A stretch of DNA of 34,599 nt from DASQUK01 sp035641315. Lineage in GTDB: Bacteria > Actinomycetota > Acidimicrobiia > Acidimicrobiales > VFJN01. Shown in pieces: positions 1 through 7,605 of this stretch. A model generated the notes under the pieces. It was given only the letters and a program-made list of their open reading frames with translations. It searched no databases and was not told the origin of the DNA. How positions within the stretch are numbered: position 1 is the stretch's first letter; the number at the start of each line of letters is the position of its first letter. The stretch is taken from assembly GCA_035641315.1 (NCBI GenBank), contig DASQUK010000066.1:1-34599 (forward strand). The letters are read 5' to 3'. Position numbers and translations under genes: made by a program.

Positions 1-113
1 CCGCCACCGCCGCCGTCGTCGCCGCCACCCCCGCAGGCCGCGGCGACGAGCCCGAAGGCCAGCAACACCGCAACCCGGCGCATCCAGTGTCGACGCATCG
101 CTGTCGAAGCCAC
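1..113 (-). CDS. Lipoprotein N-terminus (partial)
   Basis: Only the first 37 codons are inside the window. The GTG at 113 has a strong AAGGGGG Shine-Dalgarno just upstream, which favours it over the in-frame ATGs at 98 and 83. The peptide begins with Arg residues, then a hydrophobic stretch ending LVAAAC, then a Gly/Asp-rich linker. This is a typical actinobacterial lipoprotein signal peptide with lipidated Cys and flexible tether. Such N-termini are common on ABC solute-binding proteins, but the mature domain is outside the window, so function is unknown. It is divergent from the phospholipase gene at 278. Confidence 0.75.
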   Translation of the reverse strand, partial: MASTAMRRHWMRRVAVLLAFGLVAAACGGGGDDGGGG

Positions 114-126
114 GTCTGCCCCCTTA

Positions 127-142
127 CGTGACGAGCGTCACA
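127..142. promoter_or_regulatory. Crp/GlxR-type palindrome
   Basis: CGTGACGAGCGTCACA contains a perfect GTGA-N6-TCAC dyad, the core of Crp/GlxR-family sites (TGTGA-N6-TCACA). It lies 13 bp upstream of the lipoprotein start at 113, between divergent genes, so it could control that gene. Binding is inferred; no regulator gene is in the window. Confidence 0.4.
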
Positions 143-277
143 ACAAGTCGGAAGCTAGGGGCCGGGCTGGACTTCTGTCAACATACGGTCCGGTAACAAA
201 TGGCGGCGGGTGACGGCCCGGTGAGCGGTAGCTGAACGGAGCCGGCGGAGCGTGTCAGGAACTGGCAAGCTGCCGGG

Positions 278-1441
278 ATGGTGCGCCGTCGACGCCTCGG
301 TCTCCTGCTGGTCACGTTCGTCGCCGGGGCGGTCCTGGCCAGCGCCTGTCGGCCGATCGCTCCCGGCGTGGGAGGCGGGGACGGAGGCGGGGATCACGGC
401 CGTGGTCCCAAGGTCGCGATCAACCAGGTCCAGGTTCTCGCCTCGCACAACAGCTACCACGTCGAGCCCGAGCCCGAGCTGCTCGCCGCACTGCGGTCCT
501 TCCTCGGCGCCGCCGCCGACGGGTTCGAGTACACGCACCGGCCGCTGGCCGAGGAGCTCGACGCCGGCGTGCGCCAGGTAGAGCTCGACGTGTTCGTCGA
601 CGATCCCGCCGGCGGCCGCTACGCCCAACCCCGCCTGGTCCCCCTGCTCGGCCTCGACCCGGTCGACCCGGCGCTGGCCGGGCCCGGTCTCAAGGTGCTC
701 CACGTGCAGGAGGTCGACTACCGCTCGACCTGCCCCACCTTCGTCGAGTGCCTGACCGACCTCCGCGCCTGGTCCGAGGACCACCCCGGGCATCTGCCGA
801 TCACCATCCAGATCGAGGCCAAGGACGACGTCATCCCGGACCCCGGCATCGGCTTCGTCCAACCCCTGCCGTGGACGGCGGCCGACTTCGCCACGCTCGA
901 GGCCGAGATCCGCTCGGTGTTCGGCGAGGACGACATCATCAGCCCCGGGGACGTCAAGGACCGCTCGCACAGCCTGGCCGACGCCGTGCGCAAGGGCCGC
1001 TGGCCCACGCTGCGCGAGGCGCGGGACCAGGTGATGTTCATGCTCGACGACAAGGGCGCCAAGCGCGACGCCTACCGGGCGCAGGTGCCCGACGTCGACG
1101 ACCGGCTGATCTTCGTCGACGTGCCCCCGACCGATCCCGACGCGGCCGTCATGGTCGTCAACGACCCGATCGGCGACGCCGACCGCATCCGTGAGCTGGT
1201 CGACGACGGGTTCATCGTCCGCACCCGGGCCGACGCCGACACCGTGCAGGCCCGCACCGGCGACACCACCATGCGGGACGCCGCGTTCGCCAGCGGGGCC
1301 CAGTACGTGTCGACGGATTACGTCTTCCCCGACGACCGCTTCGGCACCGGCTACGTCGTCGACCTGGCGGGCGAGGGCGCCGCTCGCTGCAACCCGGTCA
1401 ACGCCCCCAAGCACTGCGCGAAGGCCGACCTCAGCGGCTGA
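278..1441 (+). CDS. PI-PLC-like (Ca2+-dependent phospholipase C1 family) lipoprotein
   Basis: Predicted secreted, membrane-anchored phosphodiesterase of 387 aa. Residues 1-24 form an Arg-rich, hydrophobic signal peptide ending LASAC, with C24 as the probable lipidated Cys. A Gly-rich tether follows to about residue 43. The catalytic TIM-barrel begins with the family signature LASHNSYH (H57). Further family motifs are VELDV (101-105), LHVQEVDY (H142) and IQIEAKDD (177-184). This pattern matches the Ca2+-dependent phosphoinositide phospholipase C1 group, which cleaves phosphatidylinositol-type lipids; the actual substrate here is inferred. The gene stands alone, divergent from a lipoprotein gene and convergent with the response regulator, and is followed by two strong hairpins. 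Confidence 0.82.
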   Translation: MVRRRRLGLLLVTFVAGAVLASACRPIAPGVGGGDGGGDHGRGPKVAINQVQVLASHNSYHVEPEPELLAALRSFLGAAADGFEYTHRPLAEELDAGVRQVELDVFVDDPAGGRYAQPRLVPLLGLDPVDPALAGPGLKVLHVQEVDYRSTCPTFVECLTDLRAWSEDHPGHLPITIQIEAKDDVIPDPGIGFVQPLPWTAADFATLEAEIRSVFGEDDIISPGDVKDRSHSLADAVRKGRWPTLREARDQVMFMLDDKGAKRDAYRAQVPDVDDRLIFVDVPPTDPDAAVMVVNDPIGDADRIRELVDDGFIVRTRADADTVQARTGDTTMRDAAFASGAQYVSTDYVFPDDRFGTGYVVDLAGEGAARCNPVNAPKHCAKADLSG

Positions 1442-1481
1442 CGGCCGTGCGACCGCCAGGGAGCCGGACGTCGATGGGGTG

Positions 1482-1498
1482 CGGGGGCGCAGCCCCCG
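1482..1498 (+). terminator. Hairpin after PI-PLC gene
   Basis: A perfect 7-bp stem (CGGGGGC/GCCCCCG) with a 3-nt GCA loop begins 41 bp after the PI-PLC stop. It has no U-tract, as is common in high-GC actinobacteria. It is probably a terminator or a 3' stabilising hairpin. Confidence 0.45.
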
Positions 1499-1526
1499 AG
1501 ACAGCACGGTCGGCCCAGCGGAGCGG

Positions 1527-1546
1527 CATCGGGGACATCCCCGATG
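1527..1546. promoter_or_regulatory. Palindrome shared with the PspC promoter
   Basis: CATCGGGGACATCCCCGATG is a 9-bp inverted repeat around CA. Its central 17 nt, TCGGGGACATCCCCGAT, recur identically at 3710-3726 in the promoter region of the PspC genes. Here it lies between two convergent 3' ends, an unusual place for an operator. It could be a regulator site, a dispersed palindrome or part of a transcript hairpin. Confidence 0.4.
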
Positions 1547-1586
1547 GGCGATGTCACGCCGGCTCCGTACTGTCGGCTGTGAAGGC

Positions 1587-1624
1587 ACCGGGGGGTAGGA
1601 GCGCGGCGGCACCTACCCCCCGGT
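1587..1624. terminator. Bidirectional terminator hairpin
   Basis: A perfect 13-bp stem (1587-1599 with 1612-1624, core CCGGGGGGTAGG) encloses a 12-nt loop. It lies between the convergent PI-PLC and response-regulator genes, so it can stop transcription from both sides. Confidence 0.75.
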
Positions 1625-1702
1625 CCCACAGTGGCCGCGGGGCGGGGGCCGAGAAAGGGCTCACGGCGGCAATCCCCGTGCGGTCGCATCGCTGACCGCG
1701 GC

Positions 1703-2359
1703 TCACACCAGACGGCGGTCGGTGGCCCAGCGGGTCAGCTCGTGGCGGCTGGACAGCTGAAGCTTGCGCAGTACCGACGACACGTGCGTCTCGATCGTCT
1801 TGATCGACACCTGGAGACGGCGGGCGATCTCCTTGTACGTGTAGCCCCGGGCCAGCAGCCGCAGGACCTCGCGCTCACGGGGCGTTAGCTGGTCGAGCTC
1901 CGGGTCGAGTGACGTGCCCGCGGGCAGGTCGCCGGCGAACGCGTCCAGCACGAAGCCGGCCAGCCGGGGCGAGAACACGGCGTCGCCCTCCCGCACGCGC
2001 TCGACCGCCTGGGCCAGGTCGTCGGCGGCGATGGTCTTGGTGACGTAGCCCCGCGCCCCGGCGCGGATGACGGCTATGACGTCCTCGGCGGCGTCGCTCA
2101 CGGACAGCGCCAGGAACACGACGGCCGGGCGCGTCCGGTGGACGGCTTCGATCACGGCCCGCCCCCCACCGCCCGGCAGGTGGACGTCGAGCAGCACCAC
2201 GTCGGGCCCGGTCCGGCGGATTCCCTCGACGGCCGATTCGACGTCGACGGCCTCGCCGACGATGTCGACCCGCCCGGTCAGCTCCGTCCGCACCCCGGAT
2301 AGGAACAGCCGGTGGTCGTCGACCAGGAACACCCGGGTCGGCGCCCCGGCCGAGGTCAC
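1703..2359 (-). CDS. LuxR/NarL-family response regulator
   Basis: DNA-binding response regulator of 218 aa. The N-terminal receiver domain (about 9-125) has the acidic pocket D14-D15, phospho-acceptor D58 in VVLLDVHLPG and the conserved Lys in GYVTK. The C-terminal LuxR helix-turn-helix (about 150-210) carries LTPREREVLRLLARG and KTIETHVSSVLRKL. The GTG start at 2359 overlaps the stop of the upstream histidine kinase by 4 bp (GTGA), so the two are translationally coupled partners. A longer reading frame upstream is only antisense shadow. The likely target is the envelope-stress regulon that includes the adjacent PspC/LiaF-like operon, by analogy with LiaSR/VraSR systems. Confidence 0.93.
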   Translation of the reverse strand: MTSAGAPTRVFLVDDHRLFLSGVRTELTGRVDIVGEAVDVESAVEGIRRTGPDVVLLDVHLPGGGGRAVIEAVHRTRPAVVFLALSVSDAAEDVIAVIRAGARGYVTKTIAADDLAQAVERVREGDAVFSPRLAGFVLDAFAGDLPAGTSLDPELDQLTPREREVLRLLARGYTYKEIARRLQVSIKTIETHVSSVLRKLQLSSRHELTRWATDRRLV

Positions 2360-3621
2360 GGGGCCGCCGCCGACTCGAGCGGCAGCTCGAAGGTCACCTC
2401 GGTGCCCTCCCCCGGCGCGCTGTGGACCTCGGCGCGGCCGCCGTGGCGGACCATGCGGCGGACGATCGAGTGGGTGATCCCGCGCCGGTCGCCGTTGACC
2501 GCCGACGGATCGAACCCGCGCCCCCGGTCGCGGACGAACGCCTCGACCCGCACGTCGGCCACCTCCGCGTACACCGACACCTCGGCCGCGTCGCTGTGCT
2601 TGGCGGCGTTGAGGACCGCCTCCCGCACGGCGGCCACCAGGGCGTCGACGTGCTCGTCCACCGGGCAATCGCCCACGACCACGACGTCGACCGCCACGCC
2701 GTGGTCGGCCTCCACCTCGTCGGTCACCCGATCGAGCGCGGCCGCGAGGCTGGCGGGGGCGTCGGCCGACGACCGGCGGCTCTCGTAGAGCCAGGCCCGC
2801 AGCTCCCGCTCCTGCCGCCGGGCCAGGCTGCGCGCCTGCTGGGGCGCGTCGGCGTGGCGCTGGATCAGCGCCAGGGTCTGCAGCACCGAGTCGTGCAGAT
2901 GGGCGGCCATGTCGGCGCGCTCCTCGCTGCGGATGCGCTCACGCCGCTCGTCGCCGAGCTGACGCACGAGCCGCACCACCCAGGGCCCGAACAGGAGCGC
3001 CCCGCCGAGCACAGTGGCCAGCACCGCGACGCCGACGTTGCCGACCGCGGTCAGCGCCCCGTTGGTGGCGAGGAACAGCCCGATCCCCACGACCAGCAGG
3101 ACGGCACCGGACAGCACCCGCACCCACACCAGCCAACCGCCCCGCAGGGCCTCGACCGGGTTGGCCGGCAGCCGCGCCGCCGCCTCACGCCAGCGGGCGC
3201 GATCGCTGTCCCCGGCCCGGGCCAGGACCAGGCCGATGCCCGTCCCCGCCACCGCCGCGGGCCAGACCAGCTGGTCGGGGAAGAACGGCGCCATCCAGCG
3301 GACCAGCAGCAGCGCGCCGACGGTGATGCAGCCCACGGCCACGGCGAGCTGGCTGCCGCGCGTGGCGGCCGATGGTGTCGCTGTCTCGCCAGGCACCGTG
3401 TCGGCCGTGTCCTCGGGAAGGACCGCCCACGCCACCAGATAGAGGACGACGCCGACGCCGTTGGCGAGCGCCAGGATGCAGGCGGCCAGCCGGACGACGA
3501 TGGGATCGACCCCGATCCAGCGCGCCACGCCCGCGCAGACGCCCGCCACCACGCGTCCGTCGCGGCGGCGGGCCAGGCCATCGGGGAGGCCGGCGATCGG
3601 CGGTCGGGGAGGTGGGCCCAT
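2356..3621 (-). CDS. PspC-domain sensor histidine kinase
   Basis: Membrane sensor kinase of 421 aa. It has a PspC domain at about 15-75 (RVVAGVCAGVARWIGVDP followed by a transmembrane helix), then three more hydrophobic segments at about 90-110, 117-135 and 165-215. The HisKA_3 dimerisation motif HLHDSVLQ has phospho-acceptor H243. The HATPase domain shows an N-box in AVLNAAKHSD, the DRGRGFDP G-box and a second Gly motif near the C-terminus. HisKA_3 kinases pair with LuxR-type regulators, and the partner overlaps its stop codon by 4 bp. The absence of a large extracellular domain suggests intramembrane sensing of envelope damage. The ATG at 3621 has no evident Shine-Dalgarno. Confidence 0.92.
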   Translation of the reverse strand: MGPPPRPPIAGLPDGLARRRDGRVVAGVCAGVARWIGVDPIVVRLAACILALANGVGVVLYLVAWAVLPEDTADTVPGETATPSAATRGSQLAVAVGCITVGALLLVRWMAPFFPDQLVWPAAVAGTGIGLVLARAGDSDRARWREAAARLPANPVEALRGGWLVWVRVLSGAVLLVVGIGLFLATNGALTAVGNVGVAVLATVLGGALLFGPWVVRLVRQLGDERRERIRSEERADMAAHLHDSVLQTLALIQRHADAPQQARSLARRQERELRAWLYESRRSSADAPASLAAALDRVTDEVEADHGVAVDVVVVGDCPVDEHVDALVAAVREAVLNAAKHSDAAEVSVYAEVADVRVEAFVRDRGRGFDPSAVNGDRRGITHSIVRRMVRHGGRAEVHSAPGEGTEVTFELPLESAAAP

Positions 3622-3709
3622 CAGGTTGGGAGCTCGGGGGTGCGCCGTCCAGGAGACGAGGCATCGCCCATGATGTCAACTGCGGGGCCGGATCGCCTCC
3701 GGGGAGCCC

Positions 3710-3748
3710 TCGGGGACATCCCCGATTGTGACGGGAACCTCTGTTCCC
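3710..3748. promoter_or_regulatory. Two palindromes in the PspC divergent promoter
   Basis: The first palindrome, TCGGGGACATCCCCGA (3710-3725), has 7-bp arms and repeats the sequence at 1529-1544. The second, GGGAAC-N4-GTTCCC (3733-3748), has 6-bp arms. Both sit between the divergent PspC kinase (start 3621) and PspC/LiaF-like gene (start 3761), ending 35 and 12 bp before the latter. They are candidate operators for the adjacent LuxR-type regulator; binding is inferred. Confidence 0.5.
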
Positions 3749-3760
3749 CATCATGTCCGT

Positions 3761-5107
3761 ATGAGCGTGCCTCCCCCCGCCCCACCGCGGCCGCCCGCCG
3801 GTCGGCCAGGTACGGCCTCCCGACCGGGCCGCTTGGTCCGCGAGCCCGACGATCGGAAGGTCGCCGGCGTGTGCGCCGGGTTGGCCGACCGCATGGGACT
3901 CGACGTGTCGGTGGTCCGGCTGGCGGCCGTGGCGCTGGCCGTCTTCACGCCGGTCGGGCTGATCGCCTACCTGGTGGCGTGGGTCGTCGTTCCGCTGCGC
4001 CGGCCGCACGAGGCGCGAGTGGTGGCGCCGCCGGCTGACCTGGGTCCGTTACGTCGGCTGCAGCGGGTCCCGCTGTGGCTCCTGGTGATCGGCGGGCTTG
4101 CCGTCGTCCTGGCGATCAACGACGGCTCCTGGTGGTGGTGGCCGGACGGTCCGGTCCTGGCCTTGGCGCTGGTGGGCATCGGCGTCTGGCTGCTGGTGCG
4201 AGAACCGGACGACGCTGCCGGGGGGATCGATCCGGGCGGTTCGGCCGGTCCGGCCGGGCCGTCCGCCCCCGATGCGGCCGCTTCCCCGAATTTCAACACT
4301 CTGGGCGGTCAGGAGACTACACTGGATGCTGGTTTCTCCGAGTCCCTCCGTGCGAGTGAGGGCGCTGGGCCACCGGGCGAGCACTCTCCCCCGGACTCGC
4401 CCTGGTGGTCCGGCGCCGACACCGAAGCCTATGAGCCCTGGACGGGCCCCGAGGCATCCGCCGAGCGGGTGGCGACGGCCGAGCGGGCCGACCGACCGGT
4501 CCGGTCCCATCTCGCGCTGGCGGTCGTCGCCCTGCTGCTCATAGGCGGCGGCCTGGCGTGGCTGTTGGACGTGCTCGACCTGGCCACGCTGTCCATACGG
4601 GACGGCCTGGCCGCGGGGCTCGTGATCGTGGGCCTCGGCCTGGTGGTCGCCGCCTGGCGGGGCCGCGCCTGGTCGCTGCTGCTGATCGGGGTGCCGGTGG
4701 CGCTGGTGATCGCCGGCGGCGAGGTGGTCGACGTCCCCTTCGACGCCGGCGCCGGAGAGCGCCGGGTCGTGGCCGACACCCGTGGCGAGCTCTCCGACCG
4801 CCACGAGCTGTTCGCCGGCGCGTTGACGCTCGACCTGCGGGAGGCGCCGCTGTCCGCGACGGGCACGACGTCGGTCGAGGCGGCGGTGGGGTTGGGCAAG
4901 CTGCGCGTGATCGTGCCCCGCGACACCAACGTCGACGTCGACGCCCGGGTCAGGGCGGGGAACGTCGCCGGCGACCTGGCGCCGACCCCCGACGAGGGCG
5001 GCGTCGATCTTCACGAGACCTTCAGCAGCAACGGCCGCGAGGGCGGCCCGGAGCTCCGGCTCGACCTCCACGTTGGCGTCGGCGAGTTGGTGGTGGACCG
5101 TGCCTAG
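3761..5107 (+). CDS. PspC / LiaF-like membrane protein
   Basis: Membrane protein of 448 aa, probably a modulator of the neighbouring two-component system. After a Pro-rich start it has a PspC domain (REPDDRKVAGVCAGLADRMG plus a transmembrane helix), two more helices with a Trp-rich turn, a long low-complexity loop, three further helices, and a C-terminal beta-rich LiaF-type domain ending VGVGELVVDRA. LiaF proteins repress LiaS-type kinases. PspC, LiaF-like and HisKA_3/LuxR together make a LiaFSR-like system. An upstream in-frame GTG at 3728 exists, but that start would place the second palindrome inside the gene, so the ATG at 3761 (MSVPPP) is preferred. No Shine-Dalgarno is visible. Confidence 0.85.
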   Translation: MSVPPPAPPRPPAGRPGTASRPGRLVREPDDRKVAGVCAGLADRMGLDVSVVRLAAVALAVFTPVGLIAYLVAWVVVPLRRPHEARVVAPPADLGPLRRLQRVPLWLLVIGGLAVVLAINDGSWWWWPDGPVLALALVGIGVWLLVREPDDAAGGIDPGGSAGPAGPSAPDAAASPNFNTLGGQETTLDAGFSESLRASEGAGPPGEHSPPDSPWWSGADTEAYEPWTGPEASAERVATAERADRPVRSHLALAVVALLLIGGGLAWLLDVLDLATLSIRDGLAAGLVIVGLGLVVAAWRGRAWSLLLIGVPVALVIAGGEVVDVPFDAGAGERRVVADTRGELSDRHELFAGALTLDLREAPLSATGTTSVEAAVGLGKLRVIVPRDTNVDVDARVRAGNVAGDLAPTPDEGGVDLHETFSSNGREGGPELRLDLHVGVGELVVDRA

Positions 5108-5585
5108 TCATCGCTTCGACCCCGTGGCACTGGTCTGCGGCGGCGTGTTCGTCGCCGTCGGCGTCATCGTGCTGACCGGAGGTGAGCTGATCGAGGAGGG
5201 CCGGGCGTTGGTCCCGGCCGGGCTGATCGCCCTCGGCGTCGCCCTGCTCGTGCACGTCGGCCGCCGGGCGCGCCCGCCCGCCGTCGCGGGCCAGACCGAA
5301 CCCGCACCCCCCGTCGCCAGCGACGCCGACCTCGACCGCCTCTTCGCCCCGGTCGACGAGGTGCTCGCCCGCTTGGACGCGGAACGGGCCTCGGCCGGCG
5401 AGAGCGAGACGGATGCCACCGTGGTGGATCCGCCGAGGTCCGACGCCACGGACGACGCCAGGACCGAGGCCGACGGGGTCGAGCCCGACCCGACCGAGGT
5501 CGACCCGGGCGAGGCCGACGACACCGAGGTCGACCCGACCGAGGTGGTCGAGCCGACCGAGCGCTACGAGCGGCCGGATCAGTGA
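5100..5585 (+). CDS. Small membrane protein with acidic tail
   Basis: Unrecognised protein of 161 aa. Two hydrophobic helices span about 8-25 and 35-50, followed by an Arg-rich stop-transfer segment. The C-terminal half is strongly acidic and low in complexity, with near-repeats of DPTEVDPGE type. The GTG at 5100 overlaps the stop codon of the PspC/LiaF-like gene by 8 bp, so the two are co-translated and this protein probably belongs to the same envelope-stress operon. A start 27 bp further upstream is possible but would deepen the overlap. It may anchor or charge-mask a membrane complex, but no function is assigned. Confidence 0.75.
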   Translation: MPSHRFDPVALVCGGVFVAVGVIVLTGGELIEEGRALVPAGLIALGVALLVHVGRRARPPAVAGQTEPAPPVASDADLDRLFAPVDEVLARLDAERASAGESETDATVVDPPRSDATDDARTEADGVEPDPTEVDPGEADDTEVDPTEVVEPTERYERPDQ

Positions 5586-5589
5586 GTGC

Positions 5590-6444
5590 TCAGCTCGCCA
5601 GGACGGCCCGGGCGACCAGGTCGGTGCCGAAAGCGGTGAGGATCGCCAGGTAGAGCAAGCCCGTCGCCGCCATCACCGCCGAGTAGTAGCGCTCGCGCAG
5701 GGCGGCGCGGGTCACGATCACCAGGCTGATCGTGGTGACCACGCAGGCGACCCAGAACCAGCCCAGCGTCCCGCCGTAGCCGTCGTCGATGGTGCCGCTC
5801 AGCACCGAGCCCATCCCGGTGGGCCACAGCAGGGCCACCACCTCGAACGGCCAGATGATCCCCGTCCAGCGGACCATCTCCAGCAGCGGTCCCCGGGCCA
5901 GTCCCGGCTGCACCAGGTACCAGTGGCCCAGCAGCATGCCGTCGGAGATCGAGCCCAGGAACGCCGCCCCCACCAGCACCCGCACCACCGACAACAGCGC
6001 CGGATCGCCGGCTGCGAGGCCGGCGGCCACCAGTCCGGGGATCCCGACCAGCGGCGCGATCAGGTCGAGCTGCGGCGGGAACTCGGGAGCGGCGGCGTCG
6101 GGCCCGTCGGACCGGCGGTCGATGCCGGTCATGGCCGCCACCCGGGCCGAGCGCCGCTCGACACGCTCGCGCTCCCCCGCCACCCCCGCCTTGCGGCGAA
6201 CGATCGAGACCGCCAACGCCGCCCCGGCGGCGGCCGCCACCGCCAGCGACGATGCCTCGCGCACCGGGACCGGGTCGAGCCAGACGCCCACGGCGAACGC
6301 CCCCAACGCCATGGCCATGTAGACCCCGCGCAGCAGCCAGCCGTAGCCAATGCCCACCTGGCGTCCCCGGGTGGTGACCCACAGGAACAGCAGCCCACCG
6401 ACGGCCCACTGCAGCAGCACCGTGGCGGCATCGAGGCGGATCAC
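5590..6444 (-). CDS. Polytopic membrane protein, unknown function
   Basis: Integral membrane protein of 284 aa, not recognised as a named family. Hydrophobic segments lie at about 8-22, 36-54, 64-82, 130-146, 153-170, 192-210, 225-245 and 255-280, giving around eight helices. A charged cytoplasmic loop near 85-120 contains VRRKAGVAGERERVERR. The motif SDGMLLGHWYLVQPGL before a helix, with its His and Trp, is the most distinctive part. The GTG at 6444 is preceded by a TACCCT box at a leaderless-like distance. The gene is convergent with the acidic-tail protein (4 bp between stop codons) and separated by 54 bp from the M24 peptidase gene upstream. Confidence 0.75.
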   Translation of the reverse strand: MIRLDAATVLLQWAVGGLLFLWVTTRGRQVGIGYGWLLRGVYMAMALGAFAVGVWLDPVPVREASSLAVAAAAGAALAVSIVRRKAGVAGERERVERRSARVAAMTGIDRRSDGPDAAAPEFPPQLDLIAPLVGIPGLVAAGLAAGDPALLSVVRVLVGAAFLGSISDGMLLGHWYLVQPGLARGPLLEMVRWTGIIWPFEVVALLWPTGMGSVLSGTIDDGYGGTLGWFWVACVVTTISLVIVTRAALRERYYSAVMAATGLLYLAILTAFGTDLVARAVLAS

Positions 6445-6452
6445 GGCGAGCG

Positions 6453-6458
6453 AGGGTA
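6453..6458 (-). promoter_or_regulatory. -10 box of membrane protein gene
   Basis: TACCCT on the minus strand lies 8 nt before the GTG at 6444. This fits an actinobacterial TANNNT -10 element with a leaderless or very short leader. An AT-rich patch upstream (6472-6485) contrasts with the surrounding GC-rich DNA. Confidence 0.4.
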
Positions 6459-6498
6459 GGGCGACTCTGCTTCTTTGAAGAAAAGCGTGAGCGAGCCG

Positions 6499-7605
6499 TC
6501 AGCCGCCGACGACCGCCAGCCCGTGGTCCACCCGGTTGAGCTCGTCGAGCCCGCCCTCGGCGGCGACGACGATGTCCTCCAGCCGTAGCCCGAACCGGCC
6601 CGGCACGTAGATGCCGGGCTCGATCGAGAATGCGTGCCCGGGCGCCAGAGGCGTGGCGTTGCCCTCCACGATGTACGGGTCCTCGTGCGCCTCGACGCCG
6701 ATGCCGTGCCCGGTCCGGTGGATGAACCGGTCGCCGTAGCCGGCGTCGGCGATGATCCGCCGGGCCGTCGCGTCCACCGCCTCGCATGGCGTGCCCACCG
6801 TGGCCGCCGCGGCGGCGGCGCGCTGCGCCTCGTGCAGCACCGCGTAGGCCTCGGCCACTTCGGCTGGCGGCTCGCCCACGTGCACGCAACGGGTGATGTC
6901 GCTGCAGTAGCCGACGCCGTCGGCGTCGAGCATGGTCCCGCCGTAGTCGCACAGCACCACGTCCCCCGGCCGAATCACCCGCTCCCCCGCCTCGTGGTGG
7001 GGACTCGCGGCGTTCTCGCCCCCGGCCACGATGGCGAAGTTCACGTGCTGGTGCCCCTCGGCCACGATGCGCCGCCCCAAGTCGGCGGACACGTCGGCCT
7101 CGGTGCGCCCGACCAGCGGGATGTCACCGGCCTGCAGGTGCGCGGCGATGCGGTCCACGGCCTCGGCGGCCCGGCGGAGCGCCTCGACCTCGGGCTTGTC
7201 CTTGACCGCCCGCAGCGGTCCCAGCACGGTGCTCGCCTTGGTGAACCGCGCCGCCGGCAACGCCGCCTGCAGGTCGAGGAGGAACCGGGCCCACGTGTGG
7301 TCGCCCACCCCCAGCGTGGCGGCGCCTCCCGCCAGCCCGGCCACGATGGCGACCGGATCGTCGGTCTCGTCCCAGGGGCGCAGGGTGAACACGTCGGGCC
7401 GTTCCGTGACCCTCGGCGCCTCGAGCCGCGGAACGACCAACGTGGCCTCCCCGTCGCGGGGCAGCACCAGCATCGTGAGCCGCTCGAGCGGCATGGCCGA
7501 GTAGCCGGTCAGGTACGGCAGGTCAGGGCCGACCGACAGCAGCAGCGCGTCGACGCCCAGTTCGGCCATGCGGGTGCGGGCCCGTTCGGCGCGATCAGCC
7601 AGCAT
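6499..7605 (-). CDS. M24 family Xaa-Pro aminopeptidase
   Basis: Metallo-aminopeptidase of 368 aa with the usual two parts. The N-terminal creatinase/prolidase-like domain (1-130) includes the PDLPYLTGYSAMP signature. The C-terminal pita-bread catalytic domain has all five metal ligands: D220 (CDYGG), D236 (CSDITR), H300 (RTGHGIG), E329 (SIEPG) and E343 (RLEDIV). It should remove an N-terminal residue preceding proline from cytoplasmic peptides. Its ATG at 7605 lies within the last 11 bp of the LipB-LipA gene, so it is co-transcribed, but the pathway link to lipoylation is not obvious. PepQ-type dipeptidase activity is the main alternative. Confidence 0.92.
   Translation of the reverse strand: MLADRAERARTRMAELGVDALLLSVGPDLPYLTGYSAMPLERLTMLVLPRDGEATLVVPRLEAPRVTERPDVFTLRPWDETDDPVAIVAGLAGGAATLGVGDHTWARFLLDLQAALPAARFTKASTVLGPLRAVKDKPEVEALRRAAEAVDRIAAHLQAGDIPLVGRTEADVSADLGRRIVAEGHQHVNFAIVAGGENAASPHHEAGERVIRPGDVVLCDYGGTMLDADGVGYCSDITRCVHVGEPPAEVAEAYAVLHEAQRAAAAAATVGTPCEAVDATARRIIADAGYGDRFIHRTGHGIGVEAHEDPYIVEGNATPLAPGHAFSIEPGIYVPGRFGLRLEDIVVAAEGGLDELNRVDHGLAVVGG

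Noticed and set aside
155..1612. A long open frame on the minus strand across the PI-PLC gene
   Set aside because: It is antisense to a gene with clear signal peptide and catalytic motifs. Its composition (Val/Gly/Asp/Arg-rich) is typical of the shadow frame in high-GC DNA.
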